A DNA stretch of 51,790 nt, taken from positions 1-51,790 of the forward strand of contig CALLDL010000027.1 of the NCBI GenBank assembly GCA_937998305.1, in the 5' to 3' direction. The translations under genes and the position numbers were made by a program. Numbering within the stretch: the first letter of the stretch is position 1; the number at the start of each line of letters is the position of its first letter. This DNA is from an uncultured Desulfobacterales bacterium (lineage in GTDB: Bacteria > Desulfobacterota > Desulfobacteria > Desulfobacterales > UBA11574). Below are positions 1 through 7,652 of the stretch, piece after piece. The notes under the pieces are model-generated. The model saw only the letters and a program-made list of their open reading frames with translations, was not told where the DNA came from and searched no databases.

Positions 1-21
1 CCCATTGCCTGTCACCTGTTA

Positions 22-1896
22 TCATTTCAACTCGTCAAACATACAGGTCAATTCAACCACTTCTCCATCATAAACGGTTTTGGTTTTATAAGGCAGGCTT
101 TTGAACAGCTTTATCATTCCCCGATTTCTGGGCAACGTGTATGCCATCAGGCCGGAGATTCCGTTTTCTCTGGCAGCCTCTGATAACTTTTTCATGATTA
201 TCTTGCCCAAGCGTTTTCCCTGCCATTCTTTACTCACTGAAAAAGCGATTTCTGCTATATTTTTAGCAGGATCGAGAAGATATTCCCCCACAGCCACAAC
301 TTTTCCAAATCCGAATTCTCCAACCACAACTAAAAGCGTCAAATTTTTAACATAGTCTATCTGGAACATACCCTCCACATCGCCACGAACAAAACGGGTC
401 TTTGCCTGAAAAAACCTGGAATATATATCATCTTTATCCTGCGTATAAAAATGCTCCTGTATCCTTCTCTCATCCACTGGTTTGGCCGGCCTTATGGTGA
501 TCAGCTCACCATCCATTACCCTTGTCTCCTCCAACTTTATCGGGTAAATGCCCTGCACCGATTCCGATAGGGTCCGTTCTGCACCGAGCAGACCCATCTT
601 TCTGGCCTCAAAAAAAAGTTCCTCGCGAAAATCAGGGTGGGAAATGCTGATCATGGCCATGGCTCGCTCTTGAAGACTCTTGCCAAAGAGATTTACAGCC
701 CCGTATTCGGTGACCACATATTGAACATCACCCCTTGGCACAACGATGGCGGTATCATCAAGCATCGGGGTAATTCGGCTCTTTTTACCATCCACGGTGG
801 TTGATGTGAGCATGAGAATTGATTTGCCGCTTTCGGGCCGGGATGCGCCTCGAATAAAGTCGAGCATACCGGTTATACCGGAAAAATGGTTAAAGGAGAG
901 CGCATCCGCTGCAACCTGACCGGTGAGATCCATGGCCATGGGAACATTCATGGCAACCATTTTGTTATGTTGAGAAATAATACCCGGATCATTGACATAA
1001 TCTGACGGATAAAACTCAATAGCCGGATTATCATCAAGAAATTCATAAAGATTTTTTGATCCGATGGCACAGCTCGCGACCAGTTTTCCTTCGTTGAATC
1101 CTTTTTTTCGGTTCGTAATCACTCCCATTGAAACAAGGCGCATGATATCAGTGGTCACATACTGGGTGTGGACACCCAGGTCATTTTTCTCGGAAAGTGC
1201 AAGCAAGGTGGCCTGCGGTGTTGTACCAGGGCTAATCTGGATGGTTGAACCATCGTCAACTAGCCGGGCAATCAGCCGGCCGATATGATTGGCGGCATCG
1301 AGTTCCGGAAGTTCTTCTATGGTCAAAAGTTCTTCTTCATGCTCGACAATTGCAGTCACGTCGTTGACATGGATAAAACTACGACCCAGCACTCTGGGCA
1401 TTCTGGAATTCACCTGGGCAATGACAAGGTCGGCGGAAAGTGCCGCCGCCAGTGTGATATCTACGGAAATCCCCAGACTCATCCATCCGAAATCATCCGG
1501 CGGTGATACCTGAATGAGGGCCACATGAATCGGAAGACGGCGGGTTTTAAAAAGGCGGGGAATAGCCGAAAGGTTCATTGGAGTGATAAATCGTTTGTTT
1601 CTTGCCAGGCTTTTTGGTTTTGCCGATCCCAGATAAAATGACCGAATATTGAAACTTTGATCTTTGGTCTTATCAGCAATCAATGTTAAAGGTGTACTTT
1701 CCAGACTCAGTAGACGTACAATCTCAATATCTGTGAATGTATCCGATGCATCAGCGAGTTTTTTGATCAGATATTGGGGTTCTCCACAGGATGAACCGAT
1801 AAAGACCCTCTGACCTGCTTTAATCCGTCCGATCGCTTCTTGTGCAGAGCATCTTTTTTCAACATAATTGTCAGCCCAATAGGTTGATACGGCCAT
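22..1896 (-). CDS. Acetyl-CoA hydrolase/transferase-family protein fused to a GNAT domain
   Basis: 624 residues. Residues about 10-450 read as the acetyl-CoA hydrolase / 4-hydroxybutyrate CoA-transferase family, which moves CoA between acyl groups such as acetate, succinate or butyrate; the family blocks GSSCGEPQYL near the N-terminus, FHFSGITG-like text (FNHFSGITGMLDFIRGAS) and VVTEYGAVNLFGKSLQERA are visible. Residues about 465-624 form a GNAT acetyltransferase domain (ITIRPAKPVDE start, EWQGKRLGKIIMKKL acetyl-CoA loop). Start supported by AAGGGGGCACC just before the ATG. The fusion is known in delta-proteobacteria. The GNAT half may sense acetyl-CoA or acetylate a partner; this is inference. 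Substrate is not determinable from sequence. The gene stands alone with its 3' end 22 bases from the window edge. Confidence 0.85.
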   Translation of the reverse strand: MAVSTYWADNYVEKRCSAQEAIGRIKAGQRVFIGSSCGEPQYLIKKLADASDTFTDIEIVRLLSLESTPLTLIADKTKDQSFNIRSFYLGSAKPKSLARNKRFITPMNLSAIPRLFKTRRLPIHVALIQVSPPDDFGWMSLGISVDITLAAALSADLVIAQVNSRMPRVLGRSFIHVNDVTAIVEHEEELLTIEELPELDAANHIGRLIARLVDDGSTIQISPGTTPQATLLALSEKNDLGVHTQYVTTDIMRLVSMGVITNRKKGFNEGKLVASCAIGSKNLYEFLDDNPAIEFYPSDYVNDPGIISQHNKMVAMNVPMAMDLTGQVAADALSFNHFSGITGMLDFIRGASRPESGKSILMLTSTTVDGKKSRITPMLDDTAIVVPRGDVQYVVTEYGAVNLFGKSLQERAMAMISISHPDFREELFFEARKMGLLGAERTLSESVQGIYPIKLEETRVMDGELITIRPAKPVDERRIQEHFYTQDKDDIYSRFFQAKTRFVRGDVEGMFQIDYVKNLTLLVVVGEFGFGKVVAVGEYLLDPAKNIAEIAFSVSKEWQGKRLGKIIMKKLSEAARENGISGLMAYTLPRNRGMIKLFKSLPYKTKTVYDGEVVELTCMFDELK

Positions 1897-2241
1897 GGTG
1901 CCCCCTTTTACTGTTTGTTGAGGGAAATGACGGGTTTAAGGAAAAAGCGATATGAATCAATTTTTTAGTAAAACCTAATAGCGCTTCAATTGTTCTGCTG
2001 CCAGCAAAATATAAACTTAAAGACGTTAATTTGACCTGCTGAATAACGCGTATCTAAAATGTATTTTTTAACTTATTTGGTATATATTATCAAGACCTAA
2101 ATTGAGCGTTTCAAATTGCGCCATTTTATTATAAATCTAATATCATTAGGAAGTTATATTGCTATAAAGCATTAAACATCATCACCGATTCGGCAGATAG
2201 GAATCAAAACTATATTGTCACAATTTGAAACCCTTCGGGAT
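1897..2241. other. Non-coding stretch upstream of the CoA-transferase gene
   Basis: AT-rich gap with no supported gene. It presumably carries the promoter of the minus-strand CoA-transferase gene, but I could not pick one convincing -35/-10 pair. The rest of the gap, up to 2619, is taken up by two repeat elements listed separately. Confidence 0.4.
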
Positions 2242-2341
2242 AGCCGATTTTACCGAATCTGCTGCGTTATGAGGCATTTGCAGTAGTACACTACAGCTGC
2301 ATGTCTCATGCCTTGCATCTTCGGCAAACTCAACAATCGCT
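2242..2341. repeat. Imperfect 100-bp palindrome, interspersed-repeat type
   Basis: The two halves are imperfect reverse complements: left text ACCGAATCTGCTGCGTTATG pairs with right text CATGCCTTGCATCTTCGGCA, meeting at a TAGTACACTA centre. The core words CTGCGTTATG and CATGCCTTG also occur in the same order in the two 140-bp repeats at 27297 and 39166, so the three may share an ancestor. No coding capacity. Function unknown; possibly a REP/MITE-type element. Confidence 0.6.
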
Positions 2342-2418
2342 CAACTTAGGCAAGAGAAAGATGATATGTTTTTGCGGCTAATAGTTGGGAATCAAACAAT
2401 CAAAACGATGCTTTATGT

Positions 2419-2583
2419 GAGACCTTTGAAAAATGTTCAATTTTGTCTAAAGCCAAGGAAGGTGAAAATTTTAACCAAATGAATACATTGAGTGTTTTGA
2501 GGATTGAAATTTGAGCGTGTTGATAAATCCCGACCATCGGGGACACCGGAATTGGGCAAAAGGGAGCATTTTTCAAAGGTCTC
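2419..2583. mobile_element. 165-bp MITE with 17-bp perfect terminal inverted repeats
   Basis: The ends GAGACCTTTGAAAAATG (2419-2435) and its exact reverse complement (2567-2583) enclose 131 bases with no ORF. Flanking bases TATGT at 2414-2418 are repeated at 2584-2588, the expected target-site duplication. Inside lies a small hairpin CCCGACCATCGGG (2529-2541). This is the structure of a non-autonomous transposon whose transposase is elsewhere. The insertion-sequence family cannot be named with confidence from the ends alone. Confidence 0.85.
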
Positions 2584-2619
2584 TATGTATGGAAAATCGT
2601 ATGGTGGGAGAGGATTTTT

Positions 2620-3003
2620 CTAAACTTCGGGCCTTGTTGTGTATTTCTCAATAAACGTATCCAAATGAGCCAACTGGTGCAGACCTACTTCGCCGAATTG
2701 AACACCCAGTTGCCTCATTTCAAAAGTACTGAAAGGGACGAAATTATCTACATGGATATCTGAAATTTTTTGACACGGTATACCTTTTAAAATAAAACCA
2801 TAACCGCTTAAAAATATGTCAACCTCAGTCGGTTCATGTATTTGCTCTCCATCGTTAATGTACATAAAGGCAAGGCCGCCGCTACTGACATTTTTAATCT
2901 GGCCCAGTTTTGATGAACCATTTTTAAGCAGAGCATATACGCCTTGCTGAACCTGAAACCGTTCATGGAATCTTCGTTCAATTGCCTTTTCGCTATTTAT
3001 CAT
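2620..3003 (-). CDS. PilZ-domain protein (c-di-GMP binding)
   Basis: 127 residues, essentially one PilZ domain. The c-di-GMP binding signature is present: the RRFHER arginine stretch near the N-terminus and NVSSGG (the [D/N]xSxxG motif) about 28 residues later. The start at 3003 (MINSEKA) is preferred to the upstream ATG at 3018 because GGAGGTGA sits 5 bases before it. Expression is predicted from a consensus promoter at 3098-3126. PilZ proteins act as single-domain effectors that change partner activity (motility, exopolysaccharide) when c-di-GMP is bound; the partner is unknown. The nearby GT4 glycosyltransferase gene is divergent. Confidence 0.9.
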   Translation of the reverse strand: MINSEKAIERRFHERFQVQQGVYALLKNGSSKLGQIKNVSSGGLAFMYINDGEQIHEPTEVDIFLSGYGFILKGIPCQKISDIHVDNFVPFSTFEMRQLGVQFGEVGLHQLAHLDTFIEKYTTRPEV

Positions 3004-3097
3004 CTTCACCTCCATCACATAATATGATTAGATGATTTATTTTTATAATTTAAAGAATCGTTACATGTCGCATCTCTTGAAGCTTTAAATCATAGTT

Positions 3098-3126
3098 ATT
3101 ATAGGTTTATATATATTGTGTGTCAA
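3098..3126 (-). promoter_or_regulatory. Consensus sigma-70 promoter for the PilZ gene, overlapping a palindrome
   Basis: On the minus strand TTGACA (3126-3121), a 17-base spacer and TATAAT (3103-3098) match both hexamers perfectly. The leader to the PilZ start would be about 85-90 bases. A 10-bp perfect inverted repeat, ATATATTGTG (3111-3120) and CACAATATAT (3138-3147), brackets the -35 box and may be an operator. Confidence 0.75.
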
Positions 3127-3390
3127 GAAAAAAATAGCACAATATATTGACATTTATAGCCCGATAACCATTTAAGCTTAACGAAAAACACACAACCAAG
3201 TTTTGAATCCATTAAAACGTTGCTCATTTAAAAAGACGACCCGCCCAAAAACAAAAAATATAGATTGAAAAAATGGCCGATTTGTTGCATACAACACATT
3301 GTAAATGCAGATGGTTTCAGAAATATCTCTCAAACTATAGTTCCGCATCCTTAATTTTTACTACAAGCCATCTCAAAAGGAGCAAAAAAT
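3127..3390. other. Divergent intergenic region before the GT4 operon
   Basis: AT-rich region that must contain the plus-strand promoter of the four-gene operon starting at 3391. A TTGACA at 3147-3152 has no good -10 partner. A short palindrome TGTTGCATACAACA lies at 3283-3296. An 88-codon reading frame from 3273 overlaps the real gene in another frame and is not believed. Confidence 0.4.
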
Positions 3391-4695
3391 ATGCTTGCAT
3401 GTTCAATCTGCGGTTTAACACACAATGTTGGATTCATATCAACGCGTTTTGCAGGAACAGACGGCGTATCCCTGGAAACCACAAAATGGGCCGATGTTTT
3501 TCAAAAGGAAGGATTTTCCTGTTTCTATTTTGCCGGTGAACTGGATCGGTCTCCGGATTGTTCATATCTGGTGGAAGAAGCTAATTTTACACACCCGGAT
3601 ATAAAATATATCTACAATCATTGTTTTGGCGTTCATAAGCGCGAACGCAGCATTACACAAAAAATTCATGCCGCAAAAGAACGATTAAAAGATGAAATCT
3701 ACAGGTTTATCGAAAAATTCAGTATCGATCTTTTGGTGCCTGAAAATTCAATCACCATTCCATTGAATATACCCCTTGGGCTTGCCATAACTGAAGTAAT
3801 TTCCGAAACTGAAATCCCAACCATCGCCCATCATCACGACTTTTTCTGGGAACGACAGCAGTTTCTGACAAACGGGGTCTGGGAGTACTTGAATATGGCC
3901 TTTCCACCACATCTATCGTCCATACAACATGTGACCATCAACTCTTCCGGAGACAACCAGTTGAGCCTCAGAACAGGTATTTCCGGCACTATTATTCCCA
4001 ATGTTATGGACTTTGAAAACCCACCGCCACCCATTGACGATTATGCTTTGGATGTGCGAAAGGCACTCGGCATTGAAGATGATGAACTTTTTATCCTTCA
4101 GCCGACCCGGGTCGTAAAGCGAAAGGGGATCGAGCATGCCATTGAGCTTGTGCATCGACTGGGGAAAAAAGCCAAGCTAGTTATTTCACACGCTTCAGGG
4201 GATGAGGGTTACGACTACGAACAAAGGGTCAGGGAATATTCAAGGCTATTAAATGTTAACACCCTTTTCGTGTCGGATATCATTAATGAAAATAGAGGGC
4301 ATACCAAAAAAGGAAAGAAAATTTATACATTGAACGACATCTATCCGCATGCCGATCTGGTTACGTATCCATCCACTTTTGAAGGGTTTGGCAATGCCTT
4401 TTTAGAAGCCGTTTACTTTAAAAAACCCATCGTGGTAAACAAATATTCAATTTACACTTACGACATTGAACCCAAAGGATTTCTGACCATAGAGCTTGAC
4501 GGATTTGTTACGGAAGATGCTGTTCGATTGACCAGAGATGTTCTTGAAAATCCTGAGCTTTGCAAAAATATGGTTGAAAAAAACTATGGCATTGCAACAC
4601 GATGTTATTCTTACTCTGTCTTGAGGCAGAAACTTAAAAACCTCATTTATGACGGTATTGCCTGCAATCCTGAAAACTTTAAGCAACAATTATGA
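3391..4695 (+). CDS. GT4-family glycosyltransferase
   Basis: 434 residues with GT-B fold features of GT4 retaining glycosyltransferases: donor-site residues in RVVKRKG (R240, K245) and the EX7E motif EGFGNAFLE (E331, E339). The text IAHHHDFFWER (146-154) is an unusual acceptor-side block. No membrane segment, so cytosolic. AAAGGAG lies 8 bases before the ATG. The stop overlaps the next start (ATGA). Donor and acceptor sugars cannot be named; a compatible-solute or glycolipid product is possible but unproven. Confidence 0.85.
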   Translation: MLACSICGLTHNVGFISTRFAGTDGVSLETTKWADVFQKEGFSCFYFAGELDRSPDCSYLVEEANFTHPDIKYIYNHCFGVHKRERSITQKIHAAKERLKDEIYRFIEKFSIDLLVPENSITIPLNIPLGLAITEVISETEIPTIAHHHDFFWERQQFLTNGVWEYLNMAFPPHLSSIQHVTINSSGDNQLSLRTGISGTIIPNVMDFENPPPPIDDYALDVRKALGIEDDELFILQPTRVVKRKGIEHAIELVHRLGKKAKLVISHASGDEGYDYEQRVREYSRLLNVNTLFVSDIINENRGHTKKGKKIYTLNDIYPHADLVTYPSTFEGFGNAFLEAVYFKKPIVVNKYSIYTYDIEPKGFLTIELDGFVTEDAVRLTRDVLENPELCKNMVEKNYGIATRCYSYSVLRQKLKNLIYDGIACNPENFKQQL

Positions 4696-5663
4696 ATTCT
4701 GATCAAAATAAACTCCGATATGGCTTGAATTCCGGAATTCAAAAAGGATGGCGCGGATTTGTCTGGATGCTCAAAATTATCGTACCCATATCTTTTCTTA
4801 CCGTTCTACTAGAGTATAGCGGCTGGATACACAATATAGATTTTATTCTAAAGCCTGCCATGAACCTTTTGAACCTTCCGCCCATGGCTGTCCTTCCGCT
4901 GATCGTTGGAATGCTTACAGGAATTTATGGCGGCATCGCTTCCATGGTAGTCCTTCCACTGACGAATAATGAAATGACCCTGATTGCCATCTTTCTTCTC
5001 ATCTCGCACAACCTTATCCAGGAAGGAATTATTCAGGGTCAGTCCGGACTGAACCCTTTTAAAGCAACGCTTTTCCGCCTGACAGCTTCCATTGTTACGG
5101 TTATCATTGTCGCCAGATTCCTTGGATCCGAACCTGAACGTTTGGTCGAAAAAAATCTATCTGTTGCAATACAGCAGCCGCTGTTTATCATGATGAAAAG
5201 CTGGTTTATGGCAACATTATATCTTAGCCTAAAGATATTTATGATCATCATGGTCATCATGATTCTGCTAGAAATAATGAAAGTTTTTAATATTATTCAT
5301 CATATCGTTAAGGTTTTGAGCCCTCTTTTAAAGACCATGGGGCTCAATCAAAAAGTAGGGTTGTTATGGCTTACAGCCATTGTCTTTGGCGTCGCATACG
5401 GTGGCGCCGTCATTGTAGAAGAAGCAAAGGAAGAGCATATTAAAAAAGAAGAACTTGAAAAACTTCATCTTTCCATCGGAATTAATCATTCTATGATTGA
5501 GGACCCGGCGTTGTTTTTATCACTGGGGCTCAGTGCCTTCTGGCTCTGGGTACCCCGGTTTATCCTGGCAATCGTTGCCGTGCGTCTACTTGATATATAC
5601 TACAAACTCAAGATGATATATAAACCTAAACTGAGCATTTCAAAATTTGGGAGGAAATCATAA
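4692..5663 (+). CDS. Gate-domain (nucleoside-recognition-like) membrane protein
   Basis: 323 residues with about eight hydrophobic segments in two halves. The first half carries the polar Gate-type helix text GMLTGIYGGIASMVVLPL and SHNLIQEG; the second repeats it as FGVAYGGAVIVEEAKEE and GINHSMIEDP. This matches the nucleoside recognition/Gate family (relatives SpmA, SpmB, FeoB core), proteins thought to move small solutes or ions. Translationally coupled to the upstream GT4 gene by a 4-base overlap. Substrate unknown. Confidence 0.75.
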   Translation: MNSDQNKLRYGLNSGIQKGWRGFVWMLKIIVPISFLTVLLEYSGWIHNIDFILKPAMNLLNLPPMAVLPLIVGMLTGIYGGIASMVVLPLTNNEMTLIAIFLLISHNLIQEGIIQGQSGLNPFKATLFRLTASIVTVIIVARFLGSEPERLVEKNLSVAIQQPLFIMMKSWFMATLYLSLKIFMIIMVIMILLEIMKVFNIIHHIVKVLSPLLKTMGLNQKVGLLWLTAIVFGVAYGGAVIVEEAKEEHIKKEELEKLHLSIGINHSMIEDPALFLSLGLSAFWLWVPRFILAIVAVRLLDIYYKLKMIYKPKLSISKFGRKS

Positions 5664-5718
5664 ACTTCATCATTGCTCATAATAAATGCAGCCCCGGCAG
5701 CCAGGAGTAATATCCCCA

Positions 5719-6639
5719 ATGGCAGAAATATATCCCATCGGTGGTGGAAAAGGTGGTGTTGGAAAAAGTTTTATAACGGCCAGTCTCGGCACATTAATCG
5801 CCAAATGGGGTAAAAAAGTCGTGCTTATCGATTTGGATCTGGGCGCTTCAAACCTTCATACATTGCTGGGAATGAAAAGCCCGAAAATCGGTTTAAACAG
5901 CTTCTTAAACAAAACCGTGAAAAATCTTGAGAGCACGGCTGTTCCAACAATGATCCCAAATTTATTTCTTATCAGTTCTTTCCATTGCTACATGGAAATT
6001 GCAAATTTGTTTTATGCACAAAAGCTAAAAATAATTGATGCCATAAAAAAACTTCCTTTCGATTATATTCTTCTGGATCTGGGTCCAGGGACAAATTTTA
6101 ACACACTGGATTTTTTCTTAACTTCCAAGGAAGGAATCCTGATCTGCACACCCGAACCAACCTCCATCGAAAATTCTTTTCGTTTTATAAAGACAGTCTA
6201 TTTTAGAAAATTAAAACAAATGATGAAAAAAAACACTTTTGATTCGTTGTTCAAGAACACTTCTTCAGATTTAAAACGATCGGGAAATAATCCTCCTGAT
6301 ATCATAGAAATTGTTTTAAAACATGCCCCTGAAAAGGAAGAGTTTCTGAGAAACAAATTAAGCGAATTTAAATTCAAGCTTATTTTCAATCAATTTCGCA
6401 ACAATATAGATGCAACCCTTGGCGATCAATTTGAAAGCATATGCAATAGGCATTTTTATTCTATTTTTCAGTTTCTTGGTAATATTAGTTATGACAGTCG
6501 GATTCATGATGCAATTTTTTCAAAAATACTTTATATCCATAAATATCCTCATACACAATCTGCTGCCGATCTAAAAAAAATCACAGCACAGATAATGAGT
6601 AAAATACCATCTGCATCATTCGCGAAAGATATGTTATGA
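5719..6639 (+). CDS. MinD/ParA-superfamily P-loop ATPase
   Basis: 306 residues from the preferred ATG at 5719, which has AGGAG 11 bases upstream; an in-frame ATG at 5686 lacks a ribosome site. The deviant Walker A motif GGGKGGVGKS (residues 8-17) has the signature lysine K11, followed by LIDLDLGASN (switch I) and LLDLGPGTN (switch II). It resembles FleN/YlxH-type MinD relatives rather than plasmid ParA. An insert near residues 170-210 separates the C-terminal strands. The stop overlaps the start of the next gene (ATGA), so the J/HTH protein is its likely partner. Role may be polar placement or regulation; not determinable here. Confidence 0.85.
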   Translation: MAEIYPIGGGKGGVGKSFITASLGTLIAKWGKKVVLIDLDLGASNLHTLLGMKSPKIGLNSFLNKTVKNLESTAVPTMIPNLFLISSFHCYMEIANLFYAQKLKIIDAIKKLPFDYILLDLGPGTNFNTLDFFLTSKEGILICTPEPTSIENSFRFIKTVYFRKLKQMMKKNTFDSLFKNTSSDLKRSGNNPPDIIEIVLKHAPEKEEFLRNKLSEFKFKLIFNQFRNNIDATLGDQFESICNRHFYSIFQFLGNISYDSRIHDAIFSKILYIHKYPHTQSAADLKKITAQIMSKIPSASFAKDML

Positions 6640-7307
6640 AAAAATTTGACGGATTGAATTATTATGAAATCTTAAAAATTCCGATGACTTCATCTTATTT
6701 TGAAATAAAGCGGGCATATAAAGATACACTTTCGTTATATAACGAAGATTCTATTGTTACATATTCTTTATTCTCAAACGAGGAAAGGGACAAGATCATA
6801 GAAGATATCCAAAATGCTTTTTCAACGCTAACTGATGACCAAAAAAGAGCAGCATACGATCAGATGCTTGTCGATTCAGGGCAAGTGGAAACATCAATTC
6901 CATCCAGGGAAAAACAATACACATCAACTCCCCTATCCTCCACGCATGCAAGTGTAAATGAGAGCCATTTATATTCCAGGGTTAAAGAAAAATTTCTCGC
7001 GGAAGACGTCAAAACACTATCAGATGAAATTCTTTTAAAAGAGCGTCTTTCAGGAGATGATTTAAAAAAGCTAAGAAAAGCCGTCGATGTCAAAATACAA
7101 GAAATTCAAAACATTACTAAAATAAGAACCTCTGTTTTAAAGGCCATCGAAGAAAACCGGTTTGAAGAGCTCCCTCCGGATACCTATTTAAGAAGTTTTT
7201 TGAGATCCTATGCAAAAATTCTACAGATAAATCCTCAGAAAGTTATCGACGGTTATTTCAAAACCATTTCTCTTGATAAAAAAACAAATGACTTAGACTC
7301 AAAATGA
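6636..7307 (+). CDS. Degenerate J-domain protein with RodZ-type HTH
   Basis: 223 residues. Residues 8-78 follow the J-domain pattern (NYYEILKI, EIKRAYKDTLSLY, NAFSTLTDDQKRAAYDQML), but the HPD tripeptide is replaced by NED at about 36-38, so stimulation of DnaK is not expected. A polar linker (80-130) leads to a helix-turn-helix domain of the RodZ/HTH_25 kind (about 138-205; RTSVLKAIEENRFEELP then YLRSFLRSYAKILQI). No membrane helix follows, unlike RodZ. Coupled by 4-base overlap to the MinD-like gene. Likely an adaptor or DNA-binding partner of that ATPase; inference from context. Confidence 0.8.
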   Translation: MKKFDGLNYYEILKIPMTSSYFEIKRAYKDTLSLYNEDSIVTYSLFSNEERDKIIEDIQNAFSTLTDDQKRAAYDQMLVDSGQVETSIPSREKQYTSTPLSSTHASVNESHLYSRVKEKFLAEDVKTLSDEILLKERLSGDDLKKLRKAVDVKIQEIQNITKIRTSVLKAIEENRFEELPPDTYLRSFLRSYAKILQINPQKVIDGYFKTISLDKKTNDLDSK

Positions 7308-7652
7308 CGGAGACCCGCTTTGGGAGAATCAAAACGGTCAATAAATCCCTCCTTATCCTTGCATAGATGAAAAATTTTTAACTCAAGTTTAATTTTTAAA
7401 AACAATTTCTGTCAAAAATTTGGCACCTCAATACTCTTTCATTTCAACATACTTTCCCACACCTTCAAAAGCTTCACTTTTTATCTGCATATCATATTGA
7501 ATTAATATACTTTTTTAATATTTCATTAAACCCATCTCCATCATTCAAACTATGGCACATCTATTGCATCGAATGTTCATGTTTCACAGTAAGATCTGAA
7601 TTTTTTGAATAAATCTGGTTTGAAATATAGCCATTAGTCATAGCGCAAAGTT
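7308..7652. other. AT-rich regulatory region before the cNMP-PAS/Mla cluster
   Basis: 345 bases without a gene. No clear hairpin terminator for the upstream operon was found. The main content is the sigma-54 promoter candidate at 7553-7568, listed separately. Confidence 0.5.
7553..7568 (+). promoter_or_regulatory. Sigma-54 (RpoN) promoter candidate
   Basis: TGGCAC, five bases (ATCTA), TTGCA: this matches the -24/-12 consensus exactly, with GG and GC elements ten bases apart. It lies about 85 bases before the start of the cNMP-PAS sensor gene and on the same strand. An enhancer-binding activator would be needed; none is in the window. Confidence 0.7.

Noticed and set aside
3273-3539. 88-codon plus-strand frame at the start of the GT4 gene
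   Set aside because: Overlaps the well-supported GT4 gene in another frame, and its sequence is not protein-like.
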